In this document: piece after piece, positions 37,236-45,850 of the stretch
Numbering within the stretch: position 1 is the stretch's first letter
How the letters are laid out: every line of letters starts with the position of its first letter
Origin: Pseudoalteromonas sp. A25
GTDB taxonomy: Bacteria > Pseudomonadota > Gammaproteobacteria > Enterobacterales > Alteromonadaceae
DNA length: 64,000 nucleotides
Reading direction: 5' to 3'
Assembly: GCF_009176705.1 (NCBI RefSeq)
Contig: NZ_AP021846.1
Coordinates: forward strand, 1,086,001 to 1,150,000
The notes under the pieces: model-generated
What the model saw: the letters and a program-made list of their open reading frames with translations, nothing else
What the model was told of the DNA's origin: nothing
Database searches by the model: none
Program-made: the position numbers and the translations under genes

Positions 37236-38105
37236 ATGAAACCACGTCAGATTCTATGCACCGCGATGCTTGCCGTTTGTGCAAGTACTGTAATTGCTAA
37301 GCCACTCAAAGCGCCACATGAAGTAATAGCACAAGCGCCAGAGGAGGCTTGGCGGGTTGTTGATACGAACAATGTAATTAAAATACAACTACCTACTGGG
37401 GCTACCTATGTAGAGCTCAACCCGTTGCTAGCTCCTAGACACACGAATAACCTAAAGTTACTTGCCCGGGATAAATTTTATGACGGGCTGAGTTTTTATC
37501 GTTTTGTTGAAAATTTTGTGGCGCAAGGAGGGGATGACAGTGGCGAGAAACCGATTAAGTACGGTAAAAGAACGCTTAAAGCTGAGTTAACTTTGCAAAG
37601 CGATTCGCCCATTGACATCATTGAAGTTGATACTAATGATGGTTATGCCCCGCGCACTGGGTTTTTGAATAGCTTTGCTGTGGCGCAAAGTAGTGACGGT
37701 AAACAAACTTGGATGGTGCACTGTACGGGCACGTTAGGTATGTCTCGCGGCGATGAGTTAAACTCTGGGGGGACTGATTTTTATATCACATTAACGCCGC
37801 AACGATATTTAGATAAAAATACCACGGTATTTGGGCGTGTGCTATCGGGTATGGAGCATGTTCAGAGACTGCATCGCCAAGCTAGTGAAACAAAGCCTTT
37901 CAACCCAATTAAGTCGGTTCGCGTGCTTTCAGATATTTCAAAAGATGATAAACAGCGCTTCAAAGTACTAGATACGGCACATCCATCTTTTAAAGCACTT
38001 GTTGCTGGGAGAAAAAACAGACCAGAGGCTTGGTTTGTTGCCAAGCCTAATTATGCTGATGTGTGCGCAATACCGCTGCCAGTAAAAGCCTTTACTGTCG
38101 ATTAG
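37236..38105 (+). CDS. Periplasmic cyclophilin-type peptidyl-prolyl isomerase
   Basis: A 289-residue protein with a signal peptide (residues 1-21, VIAKP) and a cyclophilin domain: [22 protein letters not shown] near 80-100, [28 protein letters not shown] near 165-190 in family position, and [15 protein letters not shown]. The active-site Arg and the FxxQGGD pattern are present. It probably aids folding of envelope proteins in the periplasm, next to the tam genes. It is longer than PpiA, with a C-terminal extension after residue 230. Its 3' end overlaps the queF coding region by 14 nt on the other strand. Confidence 0.88.
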   Translation: MKPRQILCTAMLAVCASTVIAKPLKAPHEVIAQAPEEAWRVVDTNNVIKIQLPTGATYVELNPLLAPRHTNNLKLLARDKFYDGLSFYRFVENFVAQGGDDSGEKPIKYGKRTLKAELTLQSDSPIDIIEVDTNDGYAPRTGFLNSFAVAQSSDGKQTWMVHCTGTLGMSRGDELNSGGTDFYITLTPQRYLDKNTTVFGRVLSGMEHVQRLHRQASETKPFNPIKSVRVLSDISKDDKQRFKVLDTAHPSFKALVAGRKNRPEAWFVAKPNYADVCAIPLPVKAFTVD

Positions 38106-38937
38106 TGCGAATTGCGTATGGGGTTTTATTTTGCTCGCTGGAACGGTAAGGGTTGATATCAAGCCCTCCACGTCTAGTGTAGCGAGCATATACTTCTAGC
38201 TTTTCAAAGCCAAAGGTATTCATTAAATCGCAGTAAATACGCTCTACGCATTGCTCATGAAATTCATTGTGACTGCGAAATGAGATCAGGTAGCGCAGTA
38301 ATGAGTCGTGACATACTTGCCGACCGGTGTAAGAAATAACGATACTCGCCCAGTCTGGCTGTGATGTGATCAGACAATTTGACTTAAGTAAGTGGCTGTG
38401 TAGCGTTTCGCTTACTTGGTCTTGCCCTTTGCCTTTCAGTAGGTTGTCTTGTGGGCTATATACATCGACCTCAATATCTAGCTCATCAATGCACAAACCA
38501 GGCATGTCGGTAAAGGGTAAGCATGCAAAGTCATTAGGTTTGTAGAGCGTAACGTTTACTTGCGTATTGGCAGCTTGAGATAGATCTTTTTGCAGTATCT
38601 CCCTTACAGCCTCTTCACTTTCGAAATGACTTTGGTTAAAGCTATTGAGATACAACTTAAATGACTTAGATTCGATAATATGGGTGCTCTGGCATGGGAA
38701 TACAAAGCTTGCTACAGCCACTTGCGGTTTGCCCTTTTTATTGAGCCATGAAAGCTCATAACCTGTCCATGTGTCCTCACCTTTAAAAGGCAATGCAGAC
38801 TCATCAACGGAAATCTGGTCTCGATTAAGCTTGCGCGCAATAGGGTGCAGCAATGATGCATCGTATTGAGACGCGTATTGTGTGGTTTTCCCCAGTGCCG
38901 AGGCTTTTAGTTCGGGGGCGTTTGAGTAATCTGTCAT
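38092..38937 (-). CDS. queF: NADPH-dependent 7-cyano-7-deazaguanine reductase QueF
   Basis: A 281-residue QueF of the long, bimodular (YqcD) type. The QueF motif ESKSFK is at 89-94, the catalytic cysteine is Cys188 in [12 protein letters not shown], and the His/Glu for substrate binding are in [13 protein letters not shown]. It reduces preQ0 to preQ1, the last soluble step before tRNA-guanine transglycosylase in queuosine synthesis. It is divergent from syd, as in enterics, and convergent with the cyclophilin gene (14-nt overlap). Confidence 0.95.
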   Translation of the reverse strand: MTDYSNAPELKASALGKTTQYASQYDASLLHPIARKLNRDQISVDESALPFKGEDTWTGYELSWLNKKGKPQVAVASFVFPCQSTHIIESKSFKLYLNSFNQSHFESEEAVREILQKDLSQAANTQVNVTLYKPNDFACLPFTDMPGLCIDELDIEVDVYSPQDNLLKGKGQDQVSETLHSHLLKSNCLITSQPDWASIVISYTGRQVCHDSLLRYLISFRSHNEFHEQCVERIYCDLMNTFGFEKLEVYARYTRRGGLDINPYRSSEQNKTPYAIRTNRQ

Positions 38938-38981
38938 GTTTCACCATTTGTGGTTACAATGGCGACATTATAACGGATCAT

Positions 38982-39536
38982 ATGACGGTTAGCAGTATGG
39001 CTTTAAAGCAGATTTTATCTCAATTACACGATAATTACGCAGCGGCGTATCAGCGGTTGCATCAAACATTACCTTGTATGTATTACGATCCACAGTGGCC
39101 AAGTCCTTGTGAGGTAGGAGAACCTTTAGATGAAGAGCAGATCCAATGGCGAGCGGTTGCTCAGCCAGCAGAGAATGATTTGCAAGCATTGGCTAAGGCA
39201 CTTGAATGTGAGATACCAACAGCGCTAGATACCTATTACAGTGCTTTTTATGCGGGTAATATTGTTGCCAATGTTGAGGGTCATCAGATTGAGTTATTAC
39301 AGGCATGGAACCAAGAGGATTATATTAGGTTACAGCAAAATATAACTGGGCACGTGTTGATGAAGCGTAAACTAAAGCAAAAAGATACAGTATTTATTGG
39401 GCTGACAGAGCAAGATGATTTATTGTTGAGTGTGATGTTAAGCACGGGAGAAGTATGCCTCGAATATGTAGGAAAGCCACCACACCATGTATTAGCGCCT
39501 GATCTAGAGACGTTTTTACAGCAAGTGGCTTGTTAA
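38982..39536 (+). CDS. syd: SecY-interacting protein Syd
   Basis: A 184-residue protein matching E. coli Syd (181 aa). Recognisable blocks are TALDTYYSAFYAGNIVANVEG, LLQAWNQEDYIRLQQNITGH (each seen in part) and LSTGEVCLEYVGKPPHHVLA. Syd binds SecY on the cytosolic face and acts in quality control of the translocon. The ATG at 38982 is chosen because it gives the family length; the frame is open to 38853 inside queF. Neighbours queF (divergent) and yqcC-truC-yqcA (5 kb downstream) echo the enteric syd cluster, split here by other genes. Confidence 0.9.
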   Translation: MTVSSMALKQILSQLHDNYAAAYQRLHQTLPCMYYDPQWPSPCEVGEPLDEEQIQWRAVAQPAENDLQALAKALECEIPTALDTYYSAFYAGNIVANVEGHQIELLQAWNQEDYIRLQQNITGHVLMKRKLKQKDTVFIGLTEQDDLLLSVMLSTGEVCLEYVGKPPHHVLAPDLETFLQQVAC

Positions 39537-39544
39537 CGGTCCGA

Positions 39545-40318
39545 TTACTGGAAATCCCAAGAGATATTGGATACCAGCTCGCAGTTATCACAGCGAAAGT
39601 CAAAGATGCCAAACCATGGCTCTTGCAAAGCCCAATCTCCATTGCAGCTTGGGCATTTTCTTTGTTTTTCAGATTCTAAGCTTTCTCCACCCACGCGGTA
39701 AATGTAGTAAAAGACCGGTTTTTGGGTTAAAAATCGAATACGTTTAGATAAGTCCATCCCACGGCGGAACAGGTCACTTTGGGTGCTAGAGATCTCCTCA
39801 AGCGCGGCAAATTCGCAACGTGTAGCGCCATTGATTTGAATTTGATCACATGCTTGCCAGTCTTCTTGCCACTTGATCAGCGCTTTATAATCACCATTGG
39901 CAATCGCGGGTATCTTATATAGTGGCACAGGTAAAAAATCATCCCCACAATAAAGTGGACTACATGTATGTACATACGTTGTGTAGATAATATAACTAGA
40001 AGGTGTTTGGCACTTATCTGCGCCATTGGCATGAATATCTTGACCTATAACCTTCACTTTTGGGGCAAGCAGTCCTGCTTTTTGCAGTCCATCAATGGCA
40101 TGTTTTACGAACGGACTATGATTTAGAGGATGAAGGGCATCTTCTAAAGGGCACATTACGCGAGTAATGAAGTATCCGTCTTTGAGTACAGTTGGAAATT
40201 CATCACCAATAATTTGGCCATTAAAACGTAGCGCGTTTACCACGCGATTAATTGCAACTTCGGCCATATCTAACGTAGTGTCTTGGTAGCAATCAAAAGT
40301 TAAGTCGACAACAAACAT
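39545..40318 (-). CDS. Zn-ribbon protein of the DUF2310 type
   Basis: A 257-residue protein, probably cytoplasmic. The C-terminal zinc ribbon is clear: CPSC near residue 223 and CDNC near 243, forming a four-cysteine site. The preceding part (YIIYTTYVHTCSPLYCGDDFLPVPLYKIP) matches what I recall of the DUF2310 family of possible nucleic-acid-binding proteins in gammaproteobacteria. No function is known to me. Its start is 1 nt after the stop of the small gene at 40320-40583, so the two are probably co-transcribed. It converges on syd with 8 nt between. Confidence 0.72.
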   Translation of the reverse strand: MFVVDLTFDCYQDTTLDMAEVAINRVVNALRFNGQIIGDEFPTVLKDGYFITRVMCPLEDALHPLNHSPFVKHAIDGLQKAGLLAPKVKVIGQDIHANGADKCQTPSSYIIYTTYVHTCSPLYCGDDFLPVPLYKIPAIANGDYKALIKWQEDWQACDQIQINGATRCEFAALEEISSTQSDLFRRGMDLSKRIRFLTQKPVFYYIYRVGGESLESEKQRKCPSCNGDWALQEPWFGIFDFRCDNCELVSNISWDFQ

Positions 40319-40319
40319 A

Positions 40320-40583
40320 TTAACCTTTCTCTAGTAGGGTAAGTAGGCGGTCTAGTTTTTGCTCAATCCGGTCAAGTTGACTTTGTTGCTGTAAGTTATC
40401 TTGGTCTGAGGTTGAGGCTAAGGGTTGCTCGATGATTGCTGGATTATTTTTATAGGCGCTGAGCCCCGCAATAATAACTGGCATAGGAACAGATTCAGAT
40501 AAACAAGCTTTAGTAAGAGCGACACTTGGGGTTTTGCCACTATTGACTAGTTCGGCAATGGCTTTTTGCACGGCAGGATGCAT
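40320..40583 (-). CDS. Small uncharacterised protein, 87 aa
   Basis: A protein I do not recognise. Residues 1-45 are predicted helical (AVQKAIAELVNSGKTPSVAL, then LSESVPMPVIIAGLSAYK), resembling a small helix-turn-helix or regulatory domain, and residues 60-87 form a coiled coil (QLDRIEQKLDRLLTLLEKG). The stop is 1 nt before the start of the Zn-ribbon gene, so a joint role is plausible. It has an AGTAAAGCG-type weak ribosome site. Coding potential is supported by operon spacing and heptad pattern. Confidence 0.6.
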   Translation of the reverse strand: MHPAVQKAIAELVNSGKTPSVALTKACLSESVPMPVIIAGLSAYKNNPAIIEQPLASTSDQDNLQQQSQLDRIEQKLDRLLTLLEKG

Positions 40584-40631
40584 GCGCTTTACTCCAAAAA
40601 AATAAAGCGCATCATAACATAGCTTAAAACC

Positions 40632-40859
40632 TTAGCGTAGCATGGCATCAAGTTCATCAATTAACTCACACCAGTCGGCGTCTTCACGCAGCGACTCTTG
40701 AATAAAGTGCTTTTGACCTTCATTCCAAAAAGGCGCGTCACAAAGCAGCACATCGTCAGCGATACGGTGCTTATCAATAAATTTAGCAATTTGATCGGGG
40801 GAGTTGTCTAACCCCAGTTGCGCAAACAAGTTTGCAAGATTGTGCTTGCTGGTATCCAT
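40632..40859 (-). CDS. DUF2789-type small protein
   Basis: A 75-residue protein from ATG at 40857-40859, which has a CGGAG ribosome site 7 nt upstream; the frame is open further to 40967 but the added part is unlikely. It reads MDTSKHNLANLFAQLGLDNS, IAKFIDKHRI and FWNEGQKHFIQESLREDADW near the end, the layout of DUF2789. Function unknown. It is divergent from the GNAT gene and may be co-transcribed with the two genes downstream (40320-40583 and 39545-40318). Confidence 0.75.
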   Translation of the reverse strand: MDTSKHNLANLFAQLGLDNSPDQIAKFIDKHRIADDVLLCDAPFWNEGQKHFIQESLREDADWCELIDELDAMLR

Positions 40860-40961
40860 AATACACTCCGTAAGTTGCCTAAAAAACACTCTGTAACTAT
40901 AGTAGACAGTGCTCCTATCAACAATCAGTTCGCCATAATAACAACAACATAAGGGGACATT

Positions 40962-41594
40962 ATGCATGTTCTAGAAAAGCAAAACCTGTCGGTTAAGTAT
41001 TTATCAGCTGAGGATATGTCGGTTACAGCAAGTTTATTGTATCAAGCGTATCATGATGATGATGTGCTGCGCAGCGTGTTGTCGGCTAAAGACAACAGTA
41101 GTTACGAAGCTAAGCTAAGAGCGTTTATCCGTGAAGAGCTCTCAAGTTTTGGGCAGGGTCAACAGCCCATGGTCGGGCTGTTTAATGAGCAACACCTTTA
41201 CGCGGTCGCTTGTGTGTTAGAGTCGGATACTAAATTACAAGCATCTAGGTATTGGCACTGGAGGTTAAGGTTAATGCTCAGTGCTGGATATTTACAAACC
41301 CAGCAGCTAATAGAAAAGGAGAACACGATCCGCTCGGCGTTAGAAGAGTATGGGCATTATTACTTTCTGGCATTTATAGCAGTAGACCCGCATGTTCAAG
41401 GACAAGGGTTAGGCCATTATTTACTGACTGGGTTAGATGATCTCATATCCAGCAATGATGATGTGACTGGTATGGCTGTTTTTGTGACTCAGGAATCGCA
41501 AAAAGCGTTTTTCTTGTCCCATGATTACGAAGTGATAAAAGCGCTCTCCTTTGAAAAAGTAACAGGGGAGTTACTGTTTAAAAAACGGCAATGA
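40962..41594 (+). CDS. GNAT-family N-acetyltransferase
   Basis: A 210-residue acetyltransferase. The acetyl-CoA pyrophosphate-binding motif A is visible as VDPHVQGQGLGHYLL near 145-160, and motif B as AVFVTQESQKAFFLSHDYEV. Substrate unknown; the long N-terminal half is typical of the antibiotic- or small-molecule-acetylating group. It ends just upstream of the CsrB-like locus, whose activator box begins 20 nt after its stop. Confidence 0.82.
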   Translation: MHVLEKQNLSVKYLSAEDMSVTASLLYQAYHDDDVLRSVLSAKDNSSYEAKLRAFIREELSSFGQGQQPMVGLFNEQHLYAVACVLESDTKLQASRYWHWRLRLMLSAGYLQTQQLIEKENTIRSALEEYGHYYFLAFIAVDPHVQGQGLGHYLLTGLDDLISSNDDVTGMAVFVTQESQKAFFLSHDYEVIKALSFEKVTGELLFKKRQ

Positions 41595-41613
41595 GACAGA
41601 ATGGAAAATACAG

Positions 41614-41631
41614 TGTGAGAATTCTCTTACA
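41614..41631. promoter_or_regulatory. GacA/UvrY (BarA-UvrY) activator box
   Basis: TGTGAGAATTCTCTTACA fits TGTRAG-N6-CTTACA exactly and is near-palindromic. It sits about 165-180 nt before the likely start of the CsrB-like RNA, the distance typical of upstream activating sequences for rsmZ/csrB genes. Confidence 0.75.
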
Positions 41632-41793
41632 TAGATGTACGCAAAGGTGTTTTGTGCTGCGGACATAGGTCATTGTTTTGTTGTTAATGTTTTGTTTTTA
41701 AAGTGGTTTGTGTTTTTTTCAATAATATTTCACTCGGGAAATTTAGTTTATTCGCTTTTTGATTAATAAATTGCGAGTAAACTTAATCATGTC

Positions 41794-42177
41794 AGGAAGA
41801 CAAAGCGAATAGGAATCGCAAATAGGATATGGTGCAAAGGGATAAATTGCATATTATGGAAATCGAAAGGAGCAAGGAGCGATTAAGGAACCCATAGGAT
41901 GTGGGAGCATATCAAGATGATGTGCACAAGGATGGTAGGATAGGCGCTGGAAGTGCTGGTTAGGGAGCGCTCAGGATGAGTGAAGTGGAGGCCATGATGG
42001 CAAGAGGATAGTCACAGGAAGTGGCAAAGGAAAAAGCAAGGAGTGGTGCTCGGGTGTAGCTAGGATGTATACCCGTTCAGGGGATGAAGAAAAAGGTGGC
42101 TTCACGCATAAGGTATGGATAACCTATCATGGATGTAGTCAGAACTAGGCGCGGCCGATGTTGCGCCTTAGTTTTTT
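41794..42177 (+). ncRNA. csrB: CsrB/RsmZ-like CsrA-sequestering small RNA
   Basis: An approximately 380-nt locus without a protein gene and with about 24 GGA trinucleotides, many as AGGA or CAGGA(T/A) in small hairpin loops: GTC-AGGAA-GAC, CTC-AGGAT-GAG, CAC-AGGAA-GTG, GCGA-ATAGGAA-TCGC and TTC-AGGGGAT-GAA are all visible. Such repeats bind several CsrA dimers. A strong terminator ends the locus (42143-42177). The 5' end is approximate: -35 TTGATT (41759) and -10 CTTAAT (41782) with 17-nt spacing suggest a start near 41794. Family assignment is by motif density, length (CsrB is near 370 nt) and the UvrY box upstream, not by alignment. Confidence 0.82.
42143..42177 (+). terminator. Intrinsic terminator of the CsrB-like RNA
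   Basis: AACTAGGCGC pairs with GCGCC-T-TAGTT around a 10-nt loop, one bulged T, and is followed directly by a T run. It separates the RNA from the convergent S66 gene. Confidence 0.88.
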
Positions 42178-42224
42178 CTGAGCTTCACTAGTTGTGTATT
42201 TTCAAAATACGACCCATCACATAG

Positions 42225-43256
42225 TTAGATAAATGCGCTTTCACATAACGTGAGGCGGCCAGAGCTTATATCAACTTTGCACTTAATACCCAAAGGTAGA
42301 ATGACTTGAGGATCCGTATGGCCAAAGTCTAAATTGGCAATGATTGCGAGTTGCTCGTTACTAAACTCTTCTTTAACCACACTGACTATTGTTTTTTCTA
42401 ACTGGATCTGCTCTTTTTCATTGTAGTCCCGTGGTCTGCCAATGAGCAGCGCGCTGAGCTTATCAAACACTCCCATCACACCATAATTGCGCAGCCAATA
42501 ACGAATAGAGTCAATTGAGGGCTTTTCTTCTGAGGTCTCTAAGAAGAGCACTTTATTTTGCCAAAAGTCTGGAGATGGCCAATAATCGGTGCCTTTGAGC
42601 ATTTCTAACACTTCCATACACCCACCGAATAACCTTCCCGTTACAGTGTGATTTCCTTGTAATACTTGAGGTCCTCTGCTTTGAAGTATGATCGCCCGCT
42701 TACCTGTATTTTCGATATTTGCCCAATCAGGGTAACCATGGCTATAGTGGCTAAATGTGGGCAGTTCTAGCGTATTTGAACAACCTGTCAAAAAGTTGCG
42801 AATGTAACTTTGATAGTTATTATCAAAGTTATGGAACTGGGCAAAGCCTGCCATCACCGAAGGGCCATTGAAAGTAACTAACCCAGCTTGATTAAGCGTG
42901 GTTGTTATGCTGGTGGTATCAGAAAACCCCATAAAAAACTTGGGATTCTTTTTTATTGCTTCAATATCTAAGTCTTTGAGGATTCGAGCAGAATCGGAGC
43001 CGCCAATGGTGGCAATGATGCCATCTATATCAGGGTTTTTAAACGCTGAGTTTATGTCATCAGACCTTAATTTGGGGTTTTGGAATAGCGTTGTAGCTGC
43101 CATTGTTGCACTTGGATATTCAATGATATTAAAGCCTAGTGCCTTTAGGTTTTGTAATCCTTTTTGGTAAATGTGCGGAAATAAGTAAGGGCCACCCCAT
43201 GACGGAGAGACGATAGCGAGTGTGCTTCCCTTATGCAGAGGTTTTGGTTTTATCAT
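42225..43256 (-). CDS. S66 peptidase (LD-carboxypeptidase/MccF-like)
   Basis: A 343-residue serine peptidase of family S66. Catalytic Ser112 is in MGFSDTTS; the Glu is in FLETSEE and the His in NLDFGHTDPQ, so the Ser-Glu-His triad is complete. Family members are cytoplasmic LD-carboxypeptidase A of peptidoglycan recycling and MccF, which cleaves microcin C-type toxins. The form with a long inserted loop and the FGHT ending reads closer to the MccF group than to LdcA, but this is not decisive. It appears to be a single gene, facing the Csr RNA locus. Confidence 0.82.
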   Translation of the reverse strand: MIKPKPLHKGSTLAIVSPSWGGPYLFPHIYQKGLQNLKALGFNIIEYPSATMAATTLFQNPKLRSDDINSAFKNPDIDGIIATIGGSDSARILKDLDIEAIKKNPKFFMGFSDTTSITTTLNQAGLVTFNGPSVMAGFAQFHNFDNNYQSYIRNFLTGCSNTLELPTFSHYSHGYPDWANIENTGKRAIILQSRGPQVLQGNHTVTGRLFGGCMEVLEMLKGTDYWPSPDFWQNKVLFLETSEEKPSIDSIRYWLRNYGVMGVFDKLSALLIGRPRDYNEKEQIQLEKTIVSVVKEEFSNEQLAIIANLDFGHTDPQVILPLGIKCKVDISSGRLTLCESAFI

Positions 43257-43327
43257 GGCTATAATCCTTCATAGGTCATTGCTAAAAGGTTACCAACGGG
43301 TTTTTGCTAAAGCAAAGTACAAAGTAG

Positions 43328-43630
43328 CTAAGCTATCCTATGAGGCGGAATATCCGTTTTAACAAGTCGGCTATTTTCTAAATGTAACGTGCCCTGATAA
43401 ACACTCTCGCCATCAGAGCTAAACTCAAAAGTAAATTGGCTTTTTATTCCCGGCTTTCCATTTCGTAGAATGCCGAGGCGGCGTTTTTCACAAGCGACGC
43501 TTATTAGCTGAACTTGCAGTTTTTCAGTTTGGTGTTGGGCATGCTCTTTCGCTGCTTCAGCCGCTTGCCTGCTCGTCCAAAACAATGCGATGATCGCACC
43601 GAAAATAATAAAAAGCCAAAGTGTTGCCAT
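43328..43630 (-). CDS. DUF3301-type small membrane protein
   Basis: A 100-residue protein with an N-terminal transmembrane helix (residues 2-20) and a soluble part with the LISVACEKRRLG segment and LHLENSRLVKTDIPPH ending, features of DUF3301. Function unknown. Its start abuts the stop of the DUF3549 gene without a gap, so translation is probably coupled; the DUF3549-DUF3301 pair recurs in Alteromonadales and Vibrio. Confidence 0.78.
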   Translation of the reverse strand: MATLWLFIIFGAIIALFWTSRQAAEAAKEHAQHQTEKLQVQLISVACEKRRLGILRNGKPGIKSQFTFEFSSDGESVYQGTLHLENSRLVKTDIPPHRIA

Positions 43631-44659
43631 CTATGAAAATAACCTACCGATTGCGCGTGACAGCTCATCACTACGATTTTCTGCCCTTAGAATAGCTAAA
43701 ACATGTGGGCGAAGTGTTGGAATTGCAACTAGATCTGCAAAAATGCTGGCAAATAACCCTTCTACTTGTTTGTTGTTTGCTGCACACTCCAAGAATTTAA
43801 ATAAGCGTTCTGGCTCAGAAAATACTTCCCAGCAACGCCCTGCCAAGGTTAGTAGCACATCCGCTTCAAAGCGATAATGGCTCTGTAGCAAAATATCAAC
43901 ACTTTGGGCCACTAATCCAGTAGCCTTACTTCCAGAGATAGCTCTTAAGTTACAAATAAGTTCGCTGAGGTTATGCTGCTCAATAGAGGTATTTATTGCG
44001 TTTTGTAGTTGCTCTGAAAATGCAGTACTTACTGAAATATGTTCAAGCATCGCACTTAATGGCTGTTTAACTTCAATTGGCAAAGAGGACCAGACCTGCT
44101 GAAGATTTGCATTGTTTTGGCCATGGTCTAGGCGAAAGGCAAAATCAGCGATACCTTGAACAGCCAAGTTTTGCCAAGCATCTTGTGGTAATTTTCCAGC
44201 AAAGTATAGCTCGCTATACTCGTAATATTGCGAAGCAGGGCGGTTTAACTCTTTTTTCAGTAGTGCATTAAATGCCGCAAGTTTGTTGGCGTTAGGCGTA
44301 AAAACATAAGGGTTATTGTCAAGCTTGCCATCAGCTTGCTCACCAGTTAACTCTGTGCCGAGTGCTTCTAGCACCATGCTGGCAAAGTGATCTCTACTGG
44401 CAACAACTAATTTGCTCTGCTCATCCAAAGGTAGCTTCAAAAACCAAACGTAAGGGTCAGCAGTGGCTTGATTATCCCAAAATTGAATTGCCACTAGGGC
44501 ATGGCCTGCTAGGGGGGAGGGATAAGGAACTTGTGCCGTTTCTATCTGCGCAAATTGTTGCTTGTCTATTTTGGTTATTCTTCGGCCAATGTCATAAACT
44601 CGCCATTGTGTGCCCGCTGCACTCAAAAGTTCGCCTAAAGTAGAAATTTGCGCTGTCAT
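43631..44659 (-). CDS. DUF3549-type protein
   Basis: A 342-residue, mainly helical cytoplasmic protein; I recognise the N-terminal pattern TLGELLSAAGTQWRVYDIGRR and FLKLPLDEQSKL as DUF3549. No catalytic motif is apparent. It starts 107 nt before yqcC on the other strand and is co-oriented with, and directly abutting, the DUF3301 gene. In related genomes this pair lies next to the yqcC-truC group, as here. Function unknown. Confidence 0.78.
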   Translation of the reverse strand: MTAQISTLGELLSAAGTQWRVYDIGRRITKIDKQQFAQIETAQVPYPSPLAGHALVAIQFWDNQATADPYVWFLKLPLDEQSKLVVASRDHFASMVLEALGTELTGEQADGKLDNNPYVFTPNANKLAAFNALLKKELNRPASQYYEYSELYFAGKLPQDAWQNLAVQGIADFAFRLDHGQNNANLQQVWSSLPIEVKQPLSAMLEHISVSTAFSEQLQNAINTSIEQHNLSELICNLRAISGSKATGLVAQSVDILLQSHYRFEADVLLTLAGRCWEVFSEPERLFKFLECAANNKQVEGLFASIFADLVAIPTLRPHVLAILRAENRSDELSRAIGRLFS

Positions 44660-44765
44660 GATTCACCCACTTGATTAATTTGGATGGCGATTATAACCAT
44701 AATTAGGGCTACTGATAAGCAAGCGCTGTGTTACAGACCATTATTTGGGTATAATTGCCAGATAA

Positions 44766-45122
44766 GTGTTAGATAGAGTTTTAATAGTGCAAGTCCATTT
44801 GAGTCAACATATCCAAATGCTTTTACAGGCATTAGAGCAAACGCTGATGAGAGCAAAACTATGGCAGATGGCTCCCTTAGAGCCGACATTATTGCAATCA
44901 ACTCAGCCTTTTTGTTGTGATACGATGCGTTTTGAGCAGTGGTTACAGTTTGTGTTTATACCCAAAATACACGCCATTATTGAGCAGGGGTTACCTTTAC
45001 CAGCAAATATTGCAATAGCACCAATGGCGCAAATGACTTTGAGCACTCATGACCACTATAACGCGATTCACAGTATTTTAGAGCGTATAGATAACAGCTT
45101 ATCTGCAGGTGATGTATGCTAG
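44766..45122 (+). CDS. yqcC: YqcC family protein
   Basis: A 118-residue protein of the DUF446/YqcC family. The family signature is STQPFCCDTMRFEQWLQFVFIPKIHAIIEQ, in part, followed by PLPANIAIAPMAQM. The start may be GTG at 44766 or GTG at 44787, the latter having a GAG site about 9 nt upstream. E. coli YqcC is 109 aa. Function is unknown, but it is tightly linked with truC; the last codons overlap truC by 7 nt. Confidence 0.85.
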   Translation: MLDRVLIVQVHLSQHIQMLLQALEQTLMRAKLWQMAPLEPTLLQSTQPFCCDTMRFEQWLQFVFIPKIHAIIEQGLPLPANIAIAPMAQMTLSTHDHYNAIHSILERIDNSLSAGDVC

Positions 45123-45850
45123 AAATCGTCTATCAAGATGAAAATTATGTGGCGATTAATAAGCCGTCAGGTTTGCTCGTACATCGCTCTTTTCTTGATA
45201 AAAGAGAAACGCAATTTGCCATGCAAATGCTCAGAGATCAGCTAGGTCAGCATGTGTTTCCTGTTCATCGTTTGGACAGACCCACTTCTGGGGTTTTACT
45301 ATTTGCACTGAGTTCTGAAGCGGCGCGAGATATGAACCAATTATTTATTGAAGGACAAATCGAAAAACGTTATTTAGCCCTAGTCAGAGGGTTTGCGCCA
45401 GAGTCAGTTTTTTTAGATAAACCGCTCAAAGAAGAGCTGGATAAAATCGCAGATAAGTTTGCAGATCAAGATAAAGCGCCGCAAGAGGCGCAAACACAGT
45501 TCAACTGCTTACACCAAGCTAGTTTGCCCATTCCTTTTGGTAAATACCCAAGTATTCGTTACAGCCTAGTGGAGTGTTTTCCCAAAACAGGTAGAAAGCA
45601 TCAGATCCGTCGTCATCTCAAGCATTTGGCGTATCCTATTCTTGGTGACGTGAATCATGGGGATAATAAACACAATCACTTTTTTTACGAACATTTTGGA
45701 TTGCAAAGATTGATGTTGTTTGCAACTACATTAAAGTTTGTACATCCTTACACCAAACAAACAATAACAATCAAAGCCCGCCTTGGGGAGCAAATGTTGT
45801 CTATTTGTGAGCAATTAGGCTGGCCTGCGACAGAGAAGGACTATCAATAA
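45116..45850 (+). CDS. truC: tRNA pseudouridine(65) synthase TruC
   Basis: A 244-residue RluA-type pseudouridine synthase without S4 domain. The catalytic residue is Asp54 in HRLDRPTSGVLLF; GRKHQIRRHLKHL follows near 160. TruC modifies U65 in tRNA-Asp and tRNA-Ile, of interest because a tRNA-Asp gene is located 7 kb downstream. It overlaps yqcC and its TAA stop shares a base with the yqcA start, so the three form an operon. Confidence 0.93.
   Translation: MLEIVYQDENYVAINKPSGLLVHRSFLDKRETQFAMQMLRDQLGQHVFPVHRLDRPTSGVLLFALSSEAARDMNQLFIEGQIEKRYLALVRGFAPESVFLDKPLKEELDKIADKFADQDKAPQEAQTQFNCLHQASLPIPFGKYPSIRYSLVECFPKTGRKHQIRRHLKHLAYPILGDVNHGDNKHNHFFYEHFGLQRLMLFATTLKFVHPYTKQTITIKARLGEQMLSICEQLGWPATEKDYQ

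Noticed and set aside
38853..38981. N-terminal extension of Syd
   Set aside because: It lies within queF on the opposite strand and is not part of the family.
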